Origin: a bacterium
Lineage (GTDB): Bacteria > T1Sed10-126
Direction of reading: 5' to 3'
Assembly: GCA_003557545.1 (NCBI GenBank)
Contig: PWOD01000115.1
Span: forward strand, 1-21,272
DNA length: 21,272 nt
Shown here: one piece after another, positions 1 through 8,886 of the stretch
Numbering within the stretch: the first letter of the stretch is position 1
How the letters are laid out: every line of letters starts with the position of its first letter
Translations under genes and position numbers: made by a program
The notes under the pieces: generated by a model
The model's input: the letters and a program-made list of their open reading frames with translations, nothing else
What the model was told of the DNA's origin: nothing
Database searches by the model: none

Positions 1-15
1 CTCATAAGTAGCCAT
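1..15 (-). CDS. Start of a putative transposase gene (only five codons in window)
   Basis: On the minus strand an ATG at 15-13 begins M-A-T-Y-E and runs off the left edge. It is preceded by a strong Shine-Dalgarno site (AAAGGAG, complement of 24-30) with 8 bases of spacing. Five codons cannot identify the product; transposase is inferred from the terminus-like sequence just outside and from the hairpin-bearing leader. It could also be an ordinary host gene. Confidence 0.45.
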
Positions 16-82
16 CGTCCTCACTCCTTTTGGTAGATTTGATGTTTTTCTCACTCTAAAAATCTACCGGAGGACGGTGGCT
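10..82. promoter_or_regulatory. Long two-part hairpin covering the transposase start
   Basis: Bases 10-22 pair with 70-82 (13 bp, one G-U/G-T mismatch type pair) and bases 32-40 pair perfectly with 60-68 (9 bp). The loop is 41-59. In minus-strand RNA the outer stem contains the ATG (15-13), and the Shine-Dalgarno site sits in the internal bulge, so a transcript entering from outside would hide the start codon. In plus-strand RNA the same stem is followed directly by TTTTTC (82-86), the layout of an intrinsic terminator. Such protection from incoming transcription is known for several insertion sequences, for example IS10 and IS50. Confidence 0.6.
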
Positions 83-191
83 TTTTCAATACCTCTTTTA
101 CACAATTATATGGACACAACTTTTCTCATGTAATATACTTTCCTTAGAATAAACAAGCGATTAATGACTGAACAATACTCTAACGGGACTA

Positions 192-220
192 TTGATATAA
201 CAAGCTTTTACCCTTAATAA
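192..220 (+). promoter_or_regulatory. Candidate sigma-70 promoter for the barrel/surface-protein cluster
   Basis: TTGATA at 192-197 and TAATAA at 215-220 are separated by 17 bases. Transcription would start near 227, only a few bases before the ribosome site (AAGGAG, 231-236), so the leader would be very short. The stretch 121-244 shows no other clear signal. Confidence 0.35.
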
Positions 221-244
221 AAATCAATTAAAGGAGCTTTAACA

Positions 245-763
245 ATGCATAAAAAATCCCTGCCTTCTGGTAGACTGTTGTTAATTTTTACTGTTTTTTC
301 TCTTATCATACTGGGGACAATGGTTATCCATTCTCCAGCCAGTGCCACAGCATCATATCTCGACCGGGACGGCTTTTATTTTGGTATCAACTACCCGGGA
401 GTATCAGCCGGATATCAATTTGACGATTTCGGAGCTGAAATGAGGGTTTTTGGTAGCTCCGACATTTTGATTTATGGTCTGCGAGGACGACACAACGTCC
501 ATCGCATGGATCCAGAAAATTCTAACATAGACCTGATTTATTATGGGATTGATATTTTTTACATTGATCATGAAGGGACAATTACCGAGGGCGACGGTTA
601 CATGGTTGGTCTTTTCGGCGGCATTCAGACCTTTTTTGCTGACGGTTTTTCACTGAACCTTGACCTGGGTCCCTATCATATTGCTCTGGATGACGACATT
701 TCCGGGGTTGACAGCAGCGGACTTCACTTTGTGCTGAACGCGGGGGTTGGTATCCATTTCTAA
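245..763 (+). CDS. Small exported protein, likely outer-membrane beta-barrel
   Basis: The 172-aa product starts with basic residues and a hydrophobic stretch (about 11-33) ending near S-A-T-A, a plausible signal peptide. The mature part of about 135 residues has alternating strand patterns (GFYFGINYPGVSAGYQF) and ends in H-F, the aromatic C-terminal residue typical of outer-membrane barrels; the size would suit about eight strands. The ATG follows AAGGAG with 8 bases of spacing. It is a clear paralogue of the protein at 16499-16987: shared motifs include FYxGxNYPGxSAGY, ITEGDG and LGPY, and both end in HF. Both genes sit directly before a protein with the FGPIxAVESE head, so the barrel may anchor or export that partner (inference). 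I do not recognise a named family. Confidence 0.8.
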   Translation: MHKKSLPSGRLLLIFTVFSLIILGTMVIHSPASATASYLDRDGFYFGINYPGVSAGYQFDDFGAEMRVFGSSDILIYGLRGRHNVHRMDPENSNIDLIYYGIDIFYIDHEGTITEGDGYMVGLFGGIQTFFADGFSLNLDLGPYHIALDDDISGVDSSGLHFVLNAGVGIHF

Positions 764-2771
764 TCAAAAAACTCACCCGGCAAACAAGATATTAATCACA
801 GGGCTATGCTGTTTTCTGATACTCGTGACAGGATTAATCTTCATCAACTTACTGGAGCTTCACGCCTTTAGTTTTGGCCCAATTAGTGCGGTTGAATCGG
901 AACAGGACGACCTAGAATCGGCGGCTAACAAACACTGGGTAGAACGCTGCGGATCCTGTGAAAATCAGATAGAAGCACAAGCAGCTGGAATCCCCAGCCG
1001 GGTTATCGACTACTGGAACTCCAACCCCGGCCAATCTCCCCTCACCTACCGGGGACCGGACCAGGATGGTTTTGTAACTACCGCTTCACATCTTGCCGAC
1101 GATCTCGCCGCTGGAATTAATCAAATTAGATTTGGCACGAGCATTGATGCTCCTGACACGGTTTTTACCATTACAGACGATCTAACCATCTATGGGGACG
1201 GCCACAGCCTGACTGCTGAAAAACTGGAGATAGATGGTTCGGCAGTCGAGGTCAAGATTAATCAACTGATTTTAAACAATCTTACTCTCACGACGATGGG
1301 CAGCAGCCAGGTAACCCTGGAAGATGGTCAGACTACCGATCTGGAAGTTGACTGGACCTCGTGGGTTTCACTAATAAACAACCCTGTTATTAATTCCCGA
1401 TTTTATGAATCGAGTGTGGTTGAAGGGGCAGAAAATATTCAACAGGCTCTAATAAACTCTCCGGGAGTCGAACTGGACCGGTTCAATCGTAACCGTATTG
1501 ACCCGGGTTCATCATACAGCCCGGTGATTACTGTGGAGCTATTTGAGCTTGAAATTGAGATCAGTCCACATGAAAATGCGGGGACTATTGAACTGAACGG
1601 CCAGCGCCTGGACCCGCTCCCGTACCTGCTGGATCTGGCCGAAGGTGAAACATTAGCAGTGGTCGCCAGCTCACTGAATGATTATCAGTTTGACAGATGG
1701 GAGCTTAACGGCAACAACCTGAGTTCTGACCCCGAATTAAGCTTTACTATGCCGGGGGCTGATACACAGCTAACCGCACATTTTGTTTTCTCACTCCCAC
1801 CGATGGGACCGCCGGACGGACTGGAAGGGGATGGTCTAAGTGATATGGACGGTAATCAGTACCAAACAGTCTGGCTTAACGGACTGGAATGGATGGCGGA
1901 AAATCTCCGGACACGTTGGTACAGCGATGGGGATATGATTGCGACTGATTTTATGACCGACACCGACTGGCGCGAAGCAACCGAAGGCGGATATGCTCTC
2001 TATCCCCACGAGGAGATTGATGGACTGGATTCGCCCCGGCAAGTAGCCGAAGCTTACGGGCGACTTTATAACTGGAAAGCAGTCGACGATCCACGGGGTC
2101 TCTGTCCGGTCGGATGGAAAGTTCCGACAGAGACTGATTGGATCAATCTGGTTGACCATATGGCCGACGAACACAATGAAATAACCCAGCAGAATATCGG
2201 GAGCTACCTGCGCTCCTGCCGTCAGATTAACTCACCCCTGGGAGGACAATGTAACACTGACATACATCCACGGTGGAATCACCAGTTCGACGGTTTTCAT
2301 GGAAATGATCAGTTCGGTTTTAGTGCCCTACCCGGGGGTATGCGACATCAGTATGGGGGATTTAATGATATTGGAACATGGGGACGCTGGTGGTCCTCAA
2401 CAACGGAAAATACAAACCCTGAAAACGCTCATATATTCGGGCTTAGCAACTTCCACCCGGAATCGGGACCAGAAATTGATCAATACTACATCAAAACATT
2501 TGGTCTGTCAGTTCGCTGTGTCCGAGATATATATCCCGGACAGAACGAGGTCACGTTAACCATTAAAACTAGCGGGATTGGTAATATAACGCCATCAGTG
2601 GGCACCCACGTTTTTCCCCAGGGAGAAACTATTAACCTGGCCGCTGAGCAATCTGATCCTAGCTGGCTCTTCATCGAATGGGAGGGTGCCGTTGACGACA
2701 ACAGTTCTGCTGAAACAACAATCACCCTCCATGAAGATAGGGTCGTCAAAGCAATATTTGCGGCCCTGTAG
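747..2771 (+). CDS. FGPI-head surface protein with FISUMP domain (674 aa)
   Basis: Residues 14-37 form a hydrophobic anchor, followed by the head: FGPI at 43-46, AVESE, ANKHW near 60-64, a CxxC pair (68, 71) and IPSRV near 82. Residues about 100-260 look like a parallel beta-helix (TASHL, IDAP, TIYGDGHSL). A Flg_new/InlB-type repeat follows (about 266-347), then a FISUMP domain (365-594, TIGR02145 type, with EWMAENLR, LYNW, FGFSALPGG and a final SVRCVRD), then a second repeat to the end. FISUMP domains are common in Bacteroidota and Fibrobacter surface proteins; their function is not settled. The start is a TTG that overlaps the barrel gene by 17 bases. It is chosen because it gives the same anchor length as the paralogues and no ATG precedes the anchor; ATT or another rare start is possible. 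The protein probably faces the periplasm or cell exterior. Confidence 0.85.
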   Translation: MVSISNQKTHPANKILITGLCCFLILVTGLIFINLLELHAFSFGPISAVESEQDDLESAANKHWVERCGSCENQIEAQAAGIPSRVIDYWNSNPGQSPLTYRGPDQDGFVTTASHLADDLAAGINQIRFGTSIDAPDTVFTITDDLTIYGDGHSLTAEKLEIDGSAVEVKINQLILNNLTLTTMGSSQVTLEDGQTTDLEVDWTSWVSLINNPVINSRFYESSVVEGAENIQQALINSPGVELDRFNRNRIDPGSSYSPVITVELFELEIEISPHENAGTIELNGQRLDPLPYLLDLAEGETLAVVASSLNDYQFDRWELNGNNLSSDPELSFTMPGADTQLTAHFVFSLPPMGPPDGLEGDGLSDMDGNQYQTVWLNGLEWMAENLRTRWYSDGDMIATDFMTDTDWREATEGGYALYPHEEIDGLDSPRQVAEAYGRLYNWKAVDDPRGLCPVGWKVPTETDWINLVDHMADEHNEITQQNIGSYLRSCRQINSPLGGQCNTDIHPRWNHQFDGFHGNDQFGFSALPGGMRHQYGGFNDIGTWGRWWSSTTENTNPENAHIFGLSNFHPESGPEIDQYYIKTFGLSVRCVRDIYPGQNEVTLTIKTSGIGNITPSVGTHVFPQGETINLAAEQSDPSWLFIEWEGAVDDNSSAETTITLHEDRVVKAIFAAL

Positions 2772-2797
2772 GCCAGTTTAGAAAATAGGCTACAGGG
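2764..2797 (+). other. Hairpin spanning the stop codon of the first surface protein
   Basis: Bases 2764-2774 (CCCTGTAGGCC) pair with 2788-2797 (GGCTACAGGG): ten base pairs with one bulged G. The stop codon TAG (2769-2771) lies in the left arm. No run of T follows, so it is not a standard intrinsic terminator. It could slow 3' decay or partly separate expression of the next gene. Confidence 0.45.
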
Positions 2798-2850
2798 ATA
2801 ATAGCAAAATTGCATCATTACATCCGAAAGTACAACAGGAACTGATAAAC

Positions 2851-4860
2851 ATGGTTAAAAGACAACAAACAGCGACCTACATCATTTTCACAATCTTCAT
2901 CCTTACTCTGTCTGGAGTCAACCCGGTTATAAACGGAGCCATAGACACAAAACTCTATGCTTTAAGTTTTGGACCAATTGAGGCAGTGGAATCAGAACAA
3001 GAAGAGTTAGAAACAACAGCTAACCGGTACTGGATAATAAAATGTCAGGACTGCACCGATCCTGATGAGGCGTTCCTGGCTGGTATCCCTCGTCGAGTTA
3101 TTAATTACTGGAACTCAAATCCCGGAAAATCACCGCTCAGTTACCGGGGCCCCGATGAGATCGGAATTGTCACCAGCGCTGCCCATCTTGAAGAAGATTT
3201 GGCAAATGGTATTGACCCGATCCGATTAGCCGCCGATATAGACGCTCCGACCAGCAGCTTCACAATCTCAGAAGATATCACCATTTATGGCAAAGGCCAT
3301 TCTTTGATCGCCGAAGAATTAATCATCGACGGGCCTGAATCTGTAACAATTAGAGAGCTTGAATTTAACAAACTAATTATCAACTTTATGACCGGTGTCG
3401 ACCAAAGAATAGAGCTTCATAACGGTTTGCTGAACCAGTTGATTAATAATAGCAAAGTTTTCCCAATCATTGCTTTATATAACAACCCCACACAACAGGC
3501 CAAGCTCGAAGAAGATGCTTATGTAATGGGCGCTGATAATCTGGCTCAGGTTAAAATAAATTCTAAGGGAATTACACTTGACCGCTTCAATCCCGACAGA
3601 ATCGATCCCGCTTCCAGTGAAAAAGTCGACAGAATTTTGGATAAAATGTCGGAGCTTACAATCAATATCAATCCACCCGAAAAAGTGGCCACTGTCAAAA
3701 TCAATGGAACTCCAACCGAACAACTGCCACACAATGATTTTATTCGCGGCGAAATACTTCAATTGTCAGCAATTGTCGGGCGTGACTATGAGTTTTTAGA
3801 ATGGACCACTAATTCCAACTTTTTAAGTTTTAACTCCCAGTTTGACCTACTAATGCCCGATACAAACTACCAAGTAATAGCTAATTTTACTGAAAAATCG
3901 GACTCCGATAAACCGAGCGACGGCAGCTCCGGAAACCGGCTGACTGATGCCAGTGGGAACTATTATGAAACCGTCTGGATTGGCGGTAAGGAATGGATGA
4001 CAAAAAATCTCCGGGCCAGTCATTACAACGACAGAACAGAGATCAGTTCCGACTTTCCAACCAACTCCGACTGGATAGGGGCAACCGAAGGTGGCTATTC
4101 AATCTATCCCCACGACAACATAGATAATCTGCAAACAGATGCTGAAGTCGTGGCAGCCTATGGAAAACTCTACAACTGGTATGCAGTAAATGATACCCGG
4201 GGGCTCTGTCCCGCGGGCTGGTCAGTCCCCAACGCCACAGAATGGCATCGACTGATCAAATATTTAACGGATGATTACCAGGAAATAACAACAGATAATT
4301 TCGATTTATATTTGCGTTCACGTCGGCAGGTCGGATCGCCACTGGGAGATGCTTATGATACTGTGGTGCACCCCCGATGGGACAATCCACCACGCCCCAA
4401 CTGGTATGGCAACAACCAGTTCGATTTTAGCGCTCTACCAGGTGGCCTGCGGGACGATAATAATTTCCGAAGATTAGGCAGTTACGGTTACTGGTGGTCT
4501 TCCTCGGCCAAACAACCCGATTCTCAGGAGGCCTGGTATTTGGGGATGACTAACTTTAACACCCATCCGGTCGATGAAGCTTTTCCGCAATATAACGAAC
4601 TGTCAGTCCGCTGTGTTCGCAATAGCTATCCCGCTCCCGGAGAAGTCAGTTTGACAATCAAAGTACGGGGGCCGGGAACAGTCGAGCCAGCCGTAGGAAC
4701 ACATATTTTCAGCCAGGGACAGGAGTTAACTGTAGAAGCCACAGCTGCTGGTTCGGCAGTTTTTCTCAACTGGGAGGGCGAGGTTGCTGACAGCAGTTCC
4801 AGTTCAACAACCATTCAGCTAAATGAGGATCAGGTAATTACTGCCAATTTTGCTAATTGA
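2851..4860 (+). CDS. FGPI-head surface protein with FISUMP domain (669 aa)
   Basis: A full-length paralogue of the preceding gene with the same domain order: hydrophobic segment (about 8-30), head with FGPI at 40-43 and CxxC at 65 and 68, IPRRV near 79-83, beta-helix-like part, Flg_new-type repeat (about 260-345), FISUMP (about 360-590) and a C-terminal repeat. The FISUMP domain keeps EWMTKNLR, LYNWYAV, GLCPAGW, SALPGG and SVRCVR. It lacks both cysteines of the SCRQ...SPLGGxC motif found in its three sister domains; the corresponding segment reads SRRQVGSPLGDAYD. The gap to the previous gene is 79 bases; AGGA about 10 bases before the ATG is a modest ribosome site. It probably shares a transcript with its neighbours. 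Confidence 0.85.
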   Translation: MVKRQQTATYIIFTIFILTLSGVNPVINGAIDTKLYALSFGPIEAVESEQEELETTANRYWIIKCQDCTDPDEAFLAGIPRRVINYWNSNPGKSPLSYRGPDEIGIVTSAAHLEEDLANGIDPIRLAADIDAPTSSFTISEDITIYGKGHSLIAEELIIDGPESVTIRELEFNKLIINFMTGVDQRIELHNGLLNQLINNSKVFPIIALYNNPTQQAKLEEDAYVMGADNLAQVKINSKGITLDRFNPDRIDPASSEKVDRILDKMSELTININPPEKVATVKINGTPTEQLPHNDFIRGEILQLSAIVGRDYEFLEWTTNSNFLSFNSQFDLLMPDTNYQVIANFTEKSDSDKPSDGSSGNRLTDASGNYYETVWIGGKEWMTKNLRASHYNDRTEISSDFPTNSDWIGATEGGYSIYPHDNIDNLQTDAEVVAAYGKLYNWYAVNDTRGLCPAGWSVPNATEWHRLIKYLTDDYQEITTDNFDLYLRSRRQVGSPLGDAYDTVVHPRWDNPPRPNWYGNNQFDFSALPGGLRDDNNFRRLGSYGYWWSSSAKQPDSQEAWYLGMTNFNTHPVDEAFPQYNELSVRCVRNSYPAPGEVSLTIKVRGPGTVEPAVGTHIFSQGQELTVEATAAGSAVFLNWEGEVADSSSSSTTIQLNEDQVITANFAN

Positions 4861-4955
4861 TACCTGAAAAATACTCTATACACCCGGTTAATTTCAAATA
4901 GTTACCTAAATTTTCGATGTAGTTAATTGAATTATATTCAAGGGAGCTGGTCACC

Positions 4956-7900
4956 ATGTGGGGTTTAAATAAACAGGCTTTTATGCGGGTTTTATATGGA
5001 GTTTTGCTGGGTGTTCTTGTGATTTTTACCAGTCTCAATGCCGCTGAACAGTGGAACCTTTATGTTTTCAGCTTTGGCCCGATAAATGCTGTTGAATCGG
5101 AGCAGGATGAGTTAGAATCGGCAGCTAATAAACACTGGGTAGAGCGTTGCTCCAACTGTGAGAATCAGTTAGAAGCCCAAAACAGAAATATTCCGCGCCG
5201 GGTCATTAGCCACTGGAACTCTAATCCGACAAAAGCTCCAGTGAATTACCGTGGCCCCCAACAAGAAGGCACAGTAAGTACAGCTTCACATCTGACAGAT
5301 GATCTGCAGGCCGAACTGTCCACAATCGATTTTGCGGCTAATATCGACTCACCGGGAGAAACCTTCACTATCAGCCACAACCTTACACTAAAAGGTAATG
5401 GATACAGCCTTACCGGCGCAATCCTTAAGATCGATGGTTCAGTCAGCCAGGTTACAATCGAAAATCTCCAACTTGATAATTTAATAATATCCAGTATGGG
5501 TACAAGCAATCTTACCCTGCAGGGTGGTTCAGTAAATAACCTTACTTTAAATCATGATATTACACTGGAAATAATTAACTGTCAGGTAAACCAGGCGATA
5601 TTTAATACCGCTTCAACTGTTACAGGAGCCAACCTGCTTGAGCAAGCTGCAGTTAATAGCAGCGCAGTTCAATTTGATCGGTTTAATCGCAGCCGGCTGG
5701 CTCCCGGTTCAACTGAACAGCCCCAGATAGTTGACGAACTATTTGAACTTAAAATCCAGATAAACAACCCTGATGCCGGTGAAATTAGCAGCAATAATAC
5801 AACAATAACAGAGTTCCCCGCAATTTTTGAACTGGCCGAACTGGAGAGTCTCCAACTCCTGGCGATTCCCGAAGAAGAGTTCGATTTTTCGGGTTGGTAT
5901 GATGCAGCTGATCTCCTGGTAGAAAGCGCTCCCACCTTTCCCTTTATAATGGGCGATACCGATTATCAACTCTTTGCCAATTTTGATTTTGCTACAGGAA
6001 GTTACCGCATAGCCGGAGCCGGGGTAACCGATATTGATGGTAATTACTACTCGACCGTAATTATTGACGGTGTCGAATGGATGGCAGAAAACCTCCGAAC
6101 TACGCGTTACCAGGACGGCACGTGGATCATCATCGGTCCCAGCGGCACGAACTGGGACAACAATACCAGCGGGGCCGGGGTTATCTATCCCCACGATGAA
6201 GTTGCCGGAATAAACTCCTCAGCAGCAATGGTTGACGCCTACGGCAAACTGTACAACTGGTATGCCGTAGACAATCAAAATGGATTATGTCCAGTCGGCT
6301 GGCAGGTACCCTCCGATCAGGATTGGAGCGACCTGGAAACTTATATTACCACCAATTATTCTGAAATACTCGAGAATAATGCTGCCAATTATTTAATCTC
6401 CTGCCGCCAGGTCGACTCGCCGCTGGGCGGAGACTGCGACACTACCGAACACCCTCGCTGGGACAACGATGACGGGCTTTCTGGTTTAGATGAGTTCGGA
6501 CTGTCAATTTTACCGGCCGGAACCCGGGCGGCCTGGTCAGGCGGAGCAAATACGTTTACCAGTCTTGGACACAACACACGCTTCTTTAGTGCAACCGAAG
6601 ATAGCGAAAACCTCTCGCTGGCATGGACCCGAAGTTTTGCAGGCAATCGAATCCATCGGGCCAGATACAACAAAGCCATCGGGGCCTCTGTACGCTGTAT
6701 TAACCAAAGTCCAGCCCTGCAACTGACTACGGCTGAAGCTACCGGCTACTCATCAGGCTTGCTGGAAGCGACGGTTCTTGGCGAAGGCAATTCGCCAGTT
6801 AGCGAACGTGGTTTTGTCTGGGGAACTTCCAGCGATCCAACCCTGACCAGCAACAGCGGCATGGTTGCTCGGGGCTCCGGGACAGGAAAATTTAGTTACG
6901 AACCAACCGGACTTGATGCATCAACCGTTTACTACGTGCGAGCCTATGCGATAAACAGCAGTGGTACCTCCTATTCCCACCAACTTTCCTTCGAAACCGA
7001 CCGCGACCCAACTGTTCCGTTCAGCTTAGAGCTTGAAATTGAACCGGCAGGCAGCGGCCAGGTTCAGGGGGGCGGGAACTATCTGGCCGGTGAAACAGTT
7101 CAGCTAACTGCTTCTCCAGATACCGATTTCCTGTTTAAAGCCTGGCTGGATTCCGAAAGCGATACCGTCAGCCTGGACAGTCAGTTCACCTATACAATGC
7201 CGGCGACCAACAGCACTCTAACGGCAGTTTTTGAAGCGGTCCCCGAGATGGTCCTGGTTAACCCGGTAATCTGGTTGGGCGGGGATACAGTGCTGGGAAC
7301 CGGTTACCATCCGGCCAACTCAACGATTGAACTGATTGCCGTTCCACTCCCCGGTTATAAATTTTCTCAATGGAGTGACGGCAGCGGTCACCTGAGTTAC
7401 GACACAACCTATTTTTTCACTGTCCCCGAACCCCCACAAAGCCCTTTCCTCCGGGCTGAATTTGAAGCTATCACCTACAGCCTCACACTGCAATCAGAAC
7501 CTGCCGCCGTAGGCACAACCAGCGGTGCGGGGGACTATCCAGCCGGCGAGCAGGTCACTCTAACCGCTACCCCGGACACCGGATATAAATTTGTTAACTG
7601 GACCGATCCACAACAAAATATCATCAGCACCGACAGCTCCTTTCAATACACCACCAGCGATACCGATCTAACCCTGACGGCAAATTTTGCTCCGATTCAG
7701 TATGTCCTGACACCAACGACAGATCAGAAATTTGGTGGCACAGTATCTGATACCGGCAGCTATATAGCCGGCGAAACTGTTCAGTTAACTGCAGTACCGT
7801 CTGACACCTACCTGTTTACCAACTGGACGGATGAAACCGGCACGATCATTAGTAGCGAACCGCAGTTTAACTTTACCATGCCCCCCTCTGACTTTATAAT

Positions 7901-8684
7901 TGTTGCCAATTTTAAAGTTAAGATCTATCCTGGGGCGGGGGTTACTGATATTGACGGCAACTCCTACTCAACGGTGATTATTGGTGAACAGGAATGGATG
8001 GCCGAAAATCTCCGCACAACCCAATCAGCCGATGGAGACGGAATTCCCGGCGGACTGACTAACCAACAGTGGGAAGAGACAAATGATTACGCCTATGCCA
8101 TCTATGATCATACCGACACCCGGGCGGAAGGAATTGACTCGGAGGCAGAAATGGTTGAGGCCTACGGTAAACTGTACAACTGGTATGCGGTAGACAATCT
8201 GAACCTCTGCCCGGCCGGCTGGTCTGTCCCCTCCGATACCGACTTCCAGGAGCTTCTCAATTTTCTTGAAGTCAAACACGATGTCGACAACCAGTCAACA
8301 CAATCTTCCTCACGCAGTCACCTGCCACGCCAGGGTGAAGCACTTAAATCCTGCCGAACGGTGGATTCGCCACTGGGTGGTGACTGTGCGACCGACGAAC
8401 ACCCCCGGTGGGATTATTTTGAAACTCCTGCCGGTGATCAACGCTACGGAATAGATATGTTCGGTTTTGCTGGATTACCGGCTGGATGGCGAAAACGCAC
8501 AGGTATCGGAGAACCACATGATTTTCAAATGCTGGGTGAAAGGGCTTTATTCTGGACCCGGACCAAAGTGGACCATACCTTCCGCAGGATCTATCAACTA
8601 AGAACAGGGCAGTTTGCTGATACTATATCAAGAGCCAGTGATTTAGATACAACCGGTGCCTCCGTGCGCTGTTTAAAGGATTAA
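4956..8684 (+). CDS. Large FGPI-head surface protein with two FISUMP domains (1242 aa)
   Basis: The largest member of the cluster. In order it has a hydrophobic segment (about 10-30), head with FGPI at 40-43 and CxxC at 65 and 68, beta-helix-like part (to about 255), a Flg_new-type repeat (to about 345), and FISUMP domain 1 (about 354-586). A fibronectin-like domain of about 100 residues follows (RGFVWGTSSDPT, STVYYVRAYAINSSGTSYS), then four tandem Flg_new-type repeats (about 686-988) and FISUMP domain 2 (about 990-1242), which ends the protein. AGGGAG 9 bases before the ATG supports the start. Compared with the two upstream paralogues it looks extended at the C-terminus by duplication of the repeat and FISUMP parts. 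Its role is unknown; adhesion or a surface-layer-like display is a reasonable guess from the repeats. Confidence 0.87.
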   Translation: MWGLNKQAFMRVLYGVLLGVLVIFTSLNAAEQWNLYVFSFGPINAVESEQDELESAANKHWVERCSNCENQLEAQNRNIPRRVISHWNSNPTKAPVNYRGPQQEGTVSTASHLTDDLQAELSTIDFAANIDSPGETFTISHNLTLKGNGYSLTGAILKIDGSVSQVTIENLQLDNLIISSMGTSNLTLQGGSVNNLTLNHDITLEIINCQVNQAIFNTASTVTGANLLEQAAVNSSAVQFDRFNRSRLAPGSTEQPQIVDELFELKIQINNPDAGEISSNNTTITEFPAIFELAELESLQLLAIPEEEFDFSGWYDAADLLVESAPTFPFIMGDTDYQLFANFDFATGSYRIAGAGVTDIDGNYYSTVIIDGVEWMAENLRTTRYQDGTWIIIGPSGTNWDNNTSGAGVIYPHDEVAGINSSAAMVDAYGKLYNWYAVDNQNGLCPVGWQVPSDQDWSDLETYITTNYSEILENNAANYLISCRQVDSPLGGDCDTTEHPRWDNDDGLSGLDEFGLSILPAGTRAAWSGGANTFTSLGHNTRFFSATEDSENLSLAWTRSFAGNRIHRARYNKAIGASVRCINQSPALQLTTAEATGYSSGLLEATVLGEGNSPVSERGFVWGTSSDPTLTSNSGMVARGSGTGKFSYEPTGLDASTVYYVRAYAINSSGTSYSHQLSFETDRDPTVPFSLELEIEPAGSGQVQGGGNYLAGETVQLTASPDTDFLFKAWLDSESDTVSLDSQFTYTMPATNSTLTAVFEAVPEMVLVNPVIWLGGDTVLGTGYHPANSTIELIAVPLPGYKFSQWSDGSGHLSYDTTYFFTVPEPPQSPFLRAEFEAITYSLTLQSEPAAVGTTSGAGDYPAGEQVTLTATPDTGYKFVNWTDPQQNIISTDSSFQYTTSDTDLTLTANFAPIQYVLTPTTDQKFGGTVSDTGSYIAGETVQLTAVPSDTYLFTNWTDETGTIISSEPQFNFTMPPSDFIIVANFKVKIYPGAGVTDIDGNSYSTVIIGEQEWMAENLRTTQSADGDGIPGGLTNQQWEETNDYAYAIYDHTDTRAEGIDSEAEMVEAYGKLYNWYAVDNLNLCPAGWSVPSDTDFQELLNFLEVKHDVDNQSTQSSSRSHLPRQGEALKSCRTVDSPLGGDCATDEHPRWDYFETPAGDQRYGIDMFGFAGLPAGWRKRTGIGEPHDFQMLGERALFWTRTKVDHTFRRIYQLRTGQFADTISRASDLDTTGASVRCLKD
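7011..7920 (+). repeat. Four tandem Flg_new/InlB-type protein repeats
   Basis: Four copies of about 75 residues each lie inside the 1242-aa protein. Each has roughly G-x-Y-x-A-G-E-x-V-x-L-T-A-x-P, then Y-x-F-x-x-W, then F-T-M-P and ends in x-A-x-F. The second copy is the most divergent: it has lost the AGE box and reads TVPEPP in place of TMP. Confidence 0.75.
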
Positions 8685-8886
8685 TGGCCTATAATTACTA
8701 TAGTTTTACTGTCCAGGGCCAATAGGGATTAACTGTAATTTTTGGAGGTTATTCGGCCATCGACAATTCTGGCAGAAATTTCACCAGTTTTAGTTTGGTA
8801 CAAAACTCATTTTTTGACGCTAATTAAAATTTAACAAAACACCGGTTTTCTGAATGCCAGTTTTTATACGAGCAAAATTATAAAAT

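Larger units (their letters stand above)
1..120 (-). mobile_element. Inner end of an insertion sequence, probably IS256-like (partial)
   Basis: The left edge holds a terminus-like sequence, then a leader with a long inverted repeat, then a ribosome site and the start of a minus-strand gene that runs off the window. Read on the minus strand, the outer end contains GTGTCCATATAATTGTGTAA (about 99-118), which resembles the terminal repeats of IS256-family elements as I remember them. The exact boundary (about 118-122) and the target duplication cannot be fixed because the other end lies outside the window. The family call rests on pattern memory, not on a transposase domain. Confidence 0.5.

Noticed and set aside
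1836-2174. Minus-strand open frames inside the FISUMP genes as antisense genes
   Set aside because: They shadow well-supported coding frames, have no convincing ribosome site and give no protein-like pattern.
7011-7920. The repeated segment as a CRISPR array or DNA satellite
   Set aside because: The periodicity is at protein level (about 75 residues) with diverged DNA; there are no short identical repeats with unique spacers.
8741-8760. GGAGG after the last FISUMP gene as a ribosome site of a small gene
   Set aside because: No ATG, GTG or TTG at a fitting distance opens a frame of useful length on that strand.
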